Source: DASQPE01 sp041488455
GTDB taxonomy: Bacteria > Gemmatimonadota > Gemmatimonadetes > Gemmatimonadales > GWC2-71-9
NCBI GenBank assembly: GCA_041488455.1
Contig: JBGPPG010000128.1
Location: 1-9,627 of the forward strand
DNA: 9,627 nt
Reading direction: 5' to 3'
Shown in pieces: positions 5,189-9,627 of this stretch. The position numbers and the translations under genes are program-made. The notes under the pieces were generated by a model, which searched no databases, was not told the origin of the DNA, and saw nothing but the letters and a program-made list of their open reading frames with translations. The stretch's first letter is position 1. Each line of letters begins with the position of its first letter.

Positions 5189-6964
5189 GTGGCGTACACG
5201 GTCCCCGAGACCCTCGCCTCGCTCGACAGCCGCGTCATGCCCGGGGAGCGCAAGGTCTTCGTCGCCCTGCGCGACCATCTCCCCGAGGACTATCTCGTCT
5301 ACTACGACATCCCGGTCGACGGTCGCCATCCGGACTTCATCGTCGTCGGGCCTGACCTGGGGCTGGTCGTCCTGGAGGTCAAGGACTGGCGTCTCAAGGG
5401 CATCGTGCAGATCACGTCGGACCAGGTGAAGCTTCGCCAGGCCGAAGGCGAGCTGGACGTACTGAATCCCGTCCGCCAGGTGCGCGACTACCTGCTCAGG
5501 ACGGTGGACGCTCTCAAGCGGCGTCCTCGCCTCAGCGTCGGCAACCACCTCTGCTGCGGATGGGCTTCTGCCGTCGTTCTGCCGTATCTCACGCACGAAG
5601 AAATCCGGCAGCCCTCGCTCTTCGGGCCAAGTCTCGAGGAGGCGCTGGGGCCTGGCCTCGTCCTCACCGCCGCGGACCTGACCGCCGAAACGCTCCTGCC
5701 CCGCTTGCGGAACCTTGTCCCCGCTCGAGGAGCAGTCCGCGGGTCGCTGGACGCCGAGCAGCTCGATGAGATCCGGAGCGTGCTGCACCCCGAGATCCGG
5801 ATCGGCTGGGGTGCCACGGGCGAGGAGATCGTTCGGGTGATGGACCGCGAGCAGGAGCGCCTCGCCCGCACCCTGGGAGATGGCCACCGGCTCCTGCGCG
5901 GGGTCGCCGGAAGCGGCAAGACCATCGTTCTCATCTGTCGCGTGCGCCACCTCCGGGCCCAGCACCCCGATTGGCGCATCCTCGTGGTCTGCTACAACCG
6001 GGTCCTGGCCGACTCCCTCCGCTCCGCCATCGGCGACGAAGGTGTCGAGGTTCTCACCTTTCACGCATGGTGCACGCGTCAGCTCAAAGCGGCCGGGATC
6101 GATGTGCCCGTGCCGCCCGGCCGGGGCCAGGAGTGGGATGACCATTGGGTCGAGACGGTGCCGCGGGTGCTGTCCGAAGCCTTCGACTCGGCTCGCGTGC
6201 CGGCGGGAGCGTATCAGGCCATCCTGGTCGACGAAGGCCAGGACTTCGCAGACACCTGGTACCGCCTGCTGCTCCGCGCGCTGGATCCGGAAGCGAACCG
6301 GCTCTTCATTGCGCTCGATTCCTCGCAGAACATCTACCGCCGTCGCATCAGCTGGCGCGCGCTCGGCATCCAGATCGTCGGCCACACTCGTGTGCTGAAG
6401 CGCAACTACCGGAACACCAGGCCAATCCTGTCGGCCGCCTACGCCATGGTCCACGACATGGACGCCGCCGAGGCCGACCCTGGCGACCTCATCTCCTCTC
6501 TCGTCGTGCCCGACCAGGCACTACGCGAGGGGCCGGCTCTCGAGCTGGAGCGGCTGGACTCGGCCGAAAGTGTCAGGCGACACGCCATGGATTGGATCGG
6601 TTCCAGGCTCGCGCGTGGCGTCCCGCCGGCCGACATCCTCATCCTCGGGCACAACCGGATCGGCATGGAAAAGATCGCAAGCTGGCTAGGTGGACAGCAG
6701 ATCCCGGCAACCTTCCTGCCGTCGGAAAGAGGGCACGGGGCCGTTGGCGTCTCGACCATTCACAGCTCGAAGGGCCTCGATGCCAGCCATGTGTTGATTC
6801 TGAACGCCCACGAGCTGGACAGCCTGAAGACGCGAGAAGAGGCCCGCCGTCTGCTCTACATCGCCATGACCCGCGCGCGGGATGAGCTATGCATCTCGTC
6901 AGCCCGCCCGTCCTGGATCATGGACGAGATCGCCCGGGTTCTCCAGGTCAGCGGCGCCTCATAA
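5189..6964 (+). CDS. NERD nuclease domain fused to superfamily 1 (UvrD/Rep-like) helicase
   Basis: This 591-residue fusion starts with a NERD domain (about 15-110). Its PD-(D/E)xK signature is visible as HPDFIVV with Asp49 and LEVKDW with Glu63 and Lys65, so nuclease activity is plausible. The helicase part follows. Walker A is GVAGSGKT (238-245) and Walker B is ILVDEGQD (345-352). Motif III-like DSSQNIYRR (377-385) and motif IV LKRNYRN (403-409) come next, then motif V VSTIHSSKGL (521-530) and motif VI LLYIAMTRARD (555-565, Arg562). All key residues are present, so an active ATP-driven DNA or RNA translocase is expected. The start is a GTG without a Shine-Dalgarno; Met17 is an alternative, but the GTG keeps the full N-terminus. 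It is probably translated from the Fic transcript. It ends 41 nt from the convergent catalase remnant. Confidence 0.94.
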   Translation: MAYTVPETLASLDSRVMPGERKVFVALRDHLPEDYLVYYDIPVDGRHPDFIVVGPDLGLVVLEVKDWRLKGIVQITSDQVKLRQAEGELDVLNPVRQVRDYLLRTVDALKRRPRLSVGNHLCCGWASAVVLPYLTHEEIRQPSLFGPSLEEALGPGLVLTAADLTAETLLPRLRNLVPARGAVRGSLDAEQLDEIRSVLHPEIRIGWGATGEEIVRVMDREQERLARTLGDGHRLLRGVAGSGKTIVLICRVRHLRAQHPDWRILVVCYNRVLADSLRSAIGDEGVEVLTFHAWCTRQLKAAGIDVPVPPGRGQEWDDHWVETVPRVLSEAFDSARVPAGAYQAILVDEGQDFADTWYRLLLRALDPEANRLFIALDSSQNIYRRRISWRALGIQIVGHTRVLKRNYRNTRPILSAAYAMVHDMDAAEADPGDLISSLVVPDQALREGPALELERLDSAESVRRHAMDWIGSRLARGVPPADILILGHNRIGMEKIASWLGGQQIPATFLPSERGHGAVGVSTIHSSKGLDASHVLILNAHELDSLKTREEARRLLYIAMTRARDELCISSARPSWIMDEIARVLQVSGAS

Positions 6965-6969
6965 CACCG

Positions 6970-7002
6970 CACAGGGCTTCATCGCGCGCGGTGATTCCTG
7001 TG
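6970..7002. terminator. Possible bidirectional terminator hairpin between convergent genes
   Basis: CACAGG (6970-6975) pairs with CCTGTG (6997-7002). Inside, ATCGC (6981-6985) pairs with GGTGAT's inner bases (6991-6995), with one G-T pair and a small loop. It fills the 41-nt gap between the helicase stop and the catalase stop, where a shared terminator would sit. An alternative pairing, CACCGC (6965-6970) with GCGGTG (6988-6993), also exists. No T-tract is seen on either strand, so support is modest. Confidence 0.32.
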
Positions 7003-7005
7003 GAC

Positions 7006-7885
7006 TCACTCCCCCTTGCTGCGCCGATCGTAGGAGATGGCATAGGCGGCCGACCGCGCCAGCAGGATCGGATCCGCCGAGAGGTCGATGCCGTCCGTCC
7101 GGTTGGAGGGGTCGAAGATCAGGCGCCGCTCGTCGGCCGCGCTCGTCGGAGAGACGCCGGTGATCTCGAGACGCCCCAGCTCGACCAGGGGCCGCCCCTC
7201 GGGCCAGAGCGCGGTGACGTCGTCCGACGGGTCGCCGGCCTCGGCCAGCTGCAGGAGAAGCCGGAACGCGACCGGGCCGGTTCGCAGCCGGCCGTCCAGC
7301 TCGTTGCTCAGGAAGCTCGCGCTTCGCTTGCCGGCGTCGTCGGGGGCGAGGAAGGCCTCGCCGGCCTGCGGCACGAAGCGATAGCGGCCGAACCGGCTCG
7401 TGTTATCCGCGGCGGTGAAGCGGAAGGCGTGCTCGGCATAGTAGGTCACCTGCCCGTAGCTGGCCGGCACCGGCCGATTCATCAGGCGCTCGACGAAGCC
7501 GCGGCCGGCGGGATGGCCGGCGAGAAAGCGGGGAACCGCGTCGGGGTCGGGCCGACCGGTGGCCGGCACGGGGAGCTGAGCCCGCAGGAACTCGAGCAGC
7601 TCCTCGGGCGTCCGCGCGACGAACCCCTCGACCGAGTTGGCGAGGATGTCGGCGCTCTTGCCGCCGGCGAGCTGGAACTTGACCGCCATCGAGCGCACGT
7701 TGGGGGCCCCATCGTGCACGTCGGGGTTGCCGTTGCTGTTGGCGAACCGGACGACGGTCGGTACCGATTGACCGGTGAAATGGGGGGCCCGGGTGACGCG
7801 GGGGGCGTCCGCCGAGGGGCGAAACGTCCCCGCGCAGACGAGGCCTCTGACGGATGACGGGTTCGGGTGTGGCGGATGTAGACAT
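7006..7885 (-). pseudogene. SrpA-like catalase/heme peroxidase, frame broken near the N-terminus
   Basis: From about 7848 down to the TGA at 7006-7008, one frame encodes about 280 residues of a small catalase-family protein. Visible motifs are GLVCAGTF, VVRFANSNGNPDVHDG, VRSMAVKFQL, RFGRYRFVPQAG and RLIFDPSNRTDGI. The family's end motif ARSAAYAISYDRR is also present, where the Tyr (codon 7042-7044) would be the proximal heme ligand. Upstream, the best start is ATG 7885, with AAGGAG (7894-7899) 8 nt away on this strand. That ATG reads MSTSATPEPV in a different frame, which stays off-register for about 160 codons. The family's N-terminal HPGxRxxHAKG stretch with the distal heme His is absent; only SSVRG remains. 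A deletion plus frameshift (net 3n+1) fits, though a sequencing error is possible. The conserved frame has no good start: its nearest ATGs (8157-8181) overlap the divergent ABC gene or its promoter. Confidence 0.75.
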
Positions 7886-7990
7886 GGGCGCGTCTCCTTC
7901 CCGGCCTGTATTGAGAGAGCGTGGATAGCATAACGGGGGATGCGATGCCCGTCGATCTGGCCCCGTGTCCGGCTGCCGGTGGGGTCCAAC

Positions 7991-8012
7991 CCTACACGGT
8001 CGTCCGTGTAGG
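7991..8012. promoter_or_regulatory. Perfect inverted repeat, candidate enhancer-binding protein site
   Basis: CCTACACGG (7991-7999) and CCGTGTAGG (8004-8012) are perfect inverted copies around TCGT. The centre lies about 137 bp before the start point predicted from the sigma-54 promoter at 8114-8128, in the range where dimeric sigma-54 activators bind. It is also about 117 bp upstream of the catalase start at 7885, so it could serve that gene instead or as well. No gene ends nearby, so a terminator is unlikely. Confidence 0.5.
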
Positions 8013-8113
8013 AATTACGCGGCGACCGCGTCCCGCCACCCAGACGACTGACCCAGGCCTCGAGAAGTCGATAAGTTTCAAGGCCTCGGCGGGCCGGTTT
8101 CGCCTCAGCCGCG

Positions 8114-8128
8114 TGGCACGTAGCTTGC
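8114..8128 (+). promoter_or_regulatory. Sigma-54 (RpoN) -24/-12 promoter for the ABC exporter gene
   Basis: TGGCACG at 8114-8120, four bases, then TTGC at 8125-8128 exactly matches the core sigma-54 consensus. GG (8115-8116) and GC (8127-8128) are separated by the required 10 nt. Transcription would start near 8139-8140, about 10 nt before the ATG at 8150. Two copies of AGGCCTCG (8055-8062 and 8081-8088) lie just upstream and may bind a regulator. Confidence 0.75.
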
Positions 8129-8149
8129 GTCTGCGCGTGGATTGCCTGT

Positions 8150-9627
8150 ATGAACATCGCCGGGCGGACGCGCGACCTCACTTCCTCCGTCGGGCGTTTC
8201 CGCCAGCTGCTCCGGGCGCTGGGTTACTTCCGGCCCGACGCTGGGCGGATAGCCGTGAGCTTGGGTCTGTTGCTCCTCGGCATCGGCCTCAACCTGCTCA
8301 AGCCCTGGCCCCTGGCGTTCCTGGTCGATAGCATCCTCGGGAGCAAGCCGTACCCCGGGTGGCTGCCCGATGCGGCGCGGGCCTGGGGACAGCCCGCCCA
8401 GCTCACCGCCGTCATCGCGGCGTCGCTGGGGCTTCATCTGGTCCACGCCGCCGCTTGCGCCGGGCACGCGTACCTCTCGATCGGCGTGGGACTCCGCGGC
8501 CTGCGGCGGGTCCGCGATGACGTCTTCGGCTGGCTCCAGCGCCTCTCCCTCCGCTATCACCACGGCACCGAGGCGGGGGACATCATCTTCCGGGCCGGGA
8601 CGGACACGTCCGCCTTTCAGATCCTGTTCCTGCAGGGGTTGCTGACCTTCATCAGCGCCACCGGCACGCTCCTGTTCATGGCGGTTGCGATGGCCCAGCT
8701 GAACCTGCGCCTCGCCGCGGTGGCCATGGTCGCGGTGCCGATCCTGCTGCTGTCGATCAAGGTCTTCGGGCGGGCGATGCGGGTGCGGGGCACCGCCGCC
8801 CAGCAGGCGGAGGGCAAGGTCTACGCCCTCATCCATCAGGGTATCACCGCCCTGCCGCTGATTCAGAGCCATGCGCGCGAGGACCACGAGCGGCAGCGGT
8901 TCATGACCCACACCGAAGCGGCGCGGCAGCAGAAGATGGCGCAGCAGGGGCTCGAGGTCTTCTACTGGGGCTCGATCTCGGTGATCCTGAGCGCGTGCAC
9001 GCTCGGGGTGACCTGGGTGGGCGCTCAGCAGGTGCTGGCCGCCAACCTGACGGTGGGGGAGCTGCTGGTCTTTCTCGCCTACGTCGCCCAGCTCTTCGAC
9101 CCGCTCCATCAGCTCTCGCAGGTCGGCGCCACGCTGTCGAGCGCGAGCGCGAGCACGCGGCGGGTGTTCGAGATCCTCGACACGCCCGAAGAGGTGAAGG
9201 ACCGCCCGGAGGCGCGCCGGGTCTGTCAGGGACGGGACCTCGAGGGATCGGCAGGACTCCCCACGTCGGCCGACGACATGTTCGCCGCCGGGGGCGCGCC
9301 CGCCGGGTCCCCGGGCCCGCCGCTCCCGGTCTACGGCAACGTCACCTACGACGACGTCTCCTTCGGGTACGAGAGCTCGCGGCCGGTGCTCCGCCAGATC
9401 AGCTTCAAGCTCCTGGCGGGCACGTCGGCGGCGATCATCGGCCCGAGCGGCGCCGGCAAGACGACGCTGTTGAACCTGCTGCCGCGATTCTTCGACCCCG
9501 TGAGCGGCGCGGTGCTGCTGGAAGGCGTGGACCTGCGCGACCTCCGCCTGGAGGACCTGCGGGCGCAGATCGCCCTGGTCCTGCAGGAGCCGATCATCCT
9601 GCCCACCACCGTGGCCGAGAACATCTC
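8150..9627 (+). CDS. Type IV ABC exporter, fused permease and ATPase (MsbA-like), 3' end outside window
   Basis: An uninterrupted frame runs from ATG 8150 to the window end (492 codons). The N-terminal membrane domain has about six hydrophobic segments (roughly 36-50, 84-104, 164-183, 186-205, 270-291 and 302-318). Family-typical stretches include LRRVRDDVFGWLQRLSLRYH and QVGATLSSASASTRRVFEIL. The nucleotide-binding domain starts near residue 394 with VTYDDVSFGY. It has Walker A GPSGAGKT (431-438) and a Q-loop LVLQEP; the signature motif and Walker B lie beyond the window. Such half-transporters work as homo- or heterodimers exporting lipids, peptides or drugs; the substrate is unknown. The linker at about 346-393 is long and Gly/Pro/Ala-rich. 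There is no Shine-Dalgarno; the sigma-54 promoter gives only about 10 nt of leader. It is divergent from the catalase remnant. Confidence 0.95.
   Translation, partial: MNIAGRTRDLTSSVGRFRQLLRALGYFRPDAGRIAVSLGLLLLGIGLNLLKPWPLAFLVDSILGSKPYPGWLPDAARAWGQPAQLTAVIAASLGLHLVHAAACAGHAYLSIGVGLRGLRRVRDDVFGWLQRLSLRYHHGTEAGDIIFRAGTDTSAFQILFLQGLLTFISATGTLLFMAVAMAQLNLRLAAVAMVAVPILLLSIKVFGRAMRVRGTAAQQAEGKVYALIHQGITALPLIQSHAREDHERQRFMTHTEAARQQKMAQQGLEVFYWGSISVILSACTLGVTWVGAQQVLAANLTVGELLVFLAYVAQLFDPLHQLSQVGATLSSASASTRRVFEILDTPEEVKDRPEARRVCQGRDLEGSAGLPTSADDMFAAGGAPAGSPGPPLPVYGNVTYDDVSFGYESSRPVLRQISFKLLAGTSAAIIGPSGAGKTTLLNLLPRFFDPVSGAVLLEGVDLRDLRLEDLRAQIALVLQEPIILPTTVAENI

Noticed and set aside
3899..6454. 851-codon open frame on the minus strand across Fic and helicase
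   Set aside because: It spans two real genes with full catalytic motifs, shows no motif of its own, and is a typical antisense artefact of GC-rich codon use.
6889..7857. 322-codon open frame on the plus strand opposite the catalase
   Set aside because: No recognisable motif; it overlaps the helicase end and is the antisense shadow of the catalase frame.
7886..8181. Extended N-terminus for the catalase starting at 8181
   Set aside because: It would begin inside the divergent ABC gene and run through its sigma-54 promoter; the added 110 residues are unlike catalase and no ribosome site is present.
8105..9109. 334-codon open frame on the minus strand opposite the ABC exporter
   Set aside because: Gln/Arg/Gly-rich with no motif; the plus-strand frame has exporter hallmarks throughout.
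1..9627. tRNA, rRNA, CRISPR array or insertion sequence
   Set aside because: No regular spaced repeats, terminal inverted repeats with a transposase, or recognisable RNA-gene motifs were seen on either strand by eye.

Overview
This is a GC-rich window, typical of a soil or subsurface Gram-negative bacterium. Lipoprotein and Sec signal peptides, a type IV ABC exporter and a textbook sigma-54 promoter support a diderm. The style recalls Rokubacteria/Methylomirabilota or a high-GC proteobacterium, but that is an impression: no rRNA or marker gene is present. No tRNA, rRNA, CRISPR array or insertion sequence was seen.

Left part (1-1875). The window opens inside a Doc-type toxin (2-283). Two tiny exported, histidine-rich proteins follow (423-737 and 814-936), each with a near-perfect Shine-Dalgarno. 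The second is only 40 codons long and easy to miss. A gene-poor stretch (937-1405) carries a long imperfect hairpin at 994-1035. Next comes a small lipoprotein (1406-1732), whose C-terminal continuation seems to lie in another frame (1726-1875), suggesting a decayed gene.

Middle part (1850-6964). A CocE/NonD-type serine hydrolase lies on the minus strand (1850-3802). Divergent from it are a Fic-domain protein (3920-5155) and a NERD-domain superfamily 1 helicase (5189-6964), an apparent two-gene unit. Mirror-image copies of the same 13-bp element, each containing a TATAAG -10-like hexamer, sit between the divergent genes. The plus-strand copy ends so close to the Fic ATG that the mRNA should be leaderless. 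A Fic enzyme next to a nuclease-helicase looks like a defence or stress module; that is inference.

Right part (6965-9627). Convergent to the helicase is an SrpA-like catalase/peroxidase on the minus strand. Its conserved frame has lost register with its well-formed ribosome binding site and ATG at 7885, and the N-terminal segment with the distal histidine is missing, so it is probably a pseudogene or carries a sequence error. Divergent from it, an ABC exporter (8150 to the window end) starts about 10 nt after the predicted start point of a sigma-54 promoter (8114-8128). A perfect 9-bp inverted repeat lies about 137 bp upstream, where an enhancer-binding protein would be expected.

The loci look mostly independent: envelope proteins, a hydrolase, the Fic/helicase module, a damaged catalase and a sigma-54-controlled exporter.
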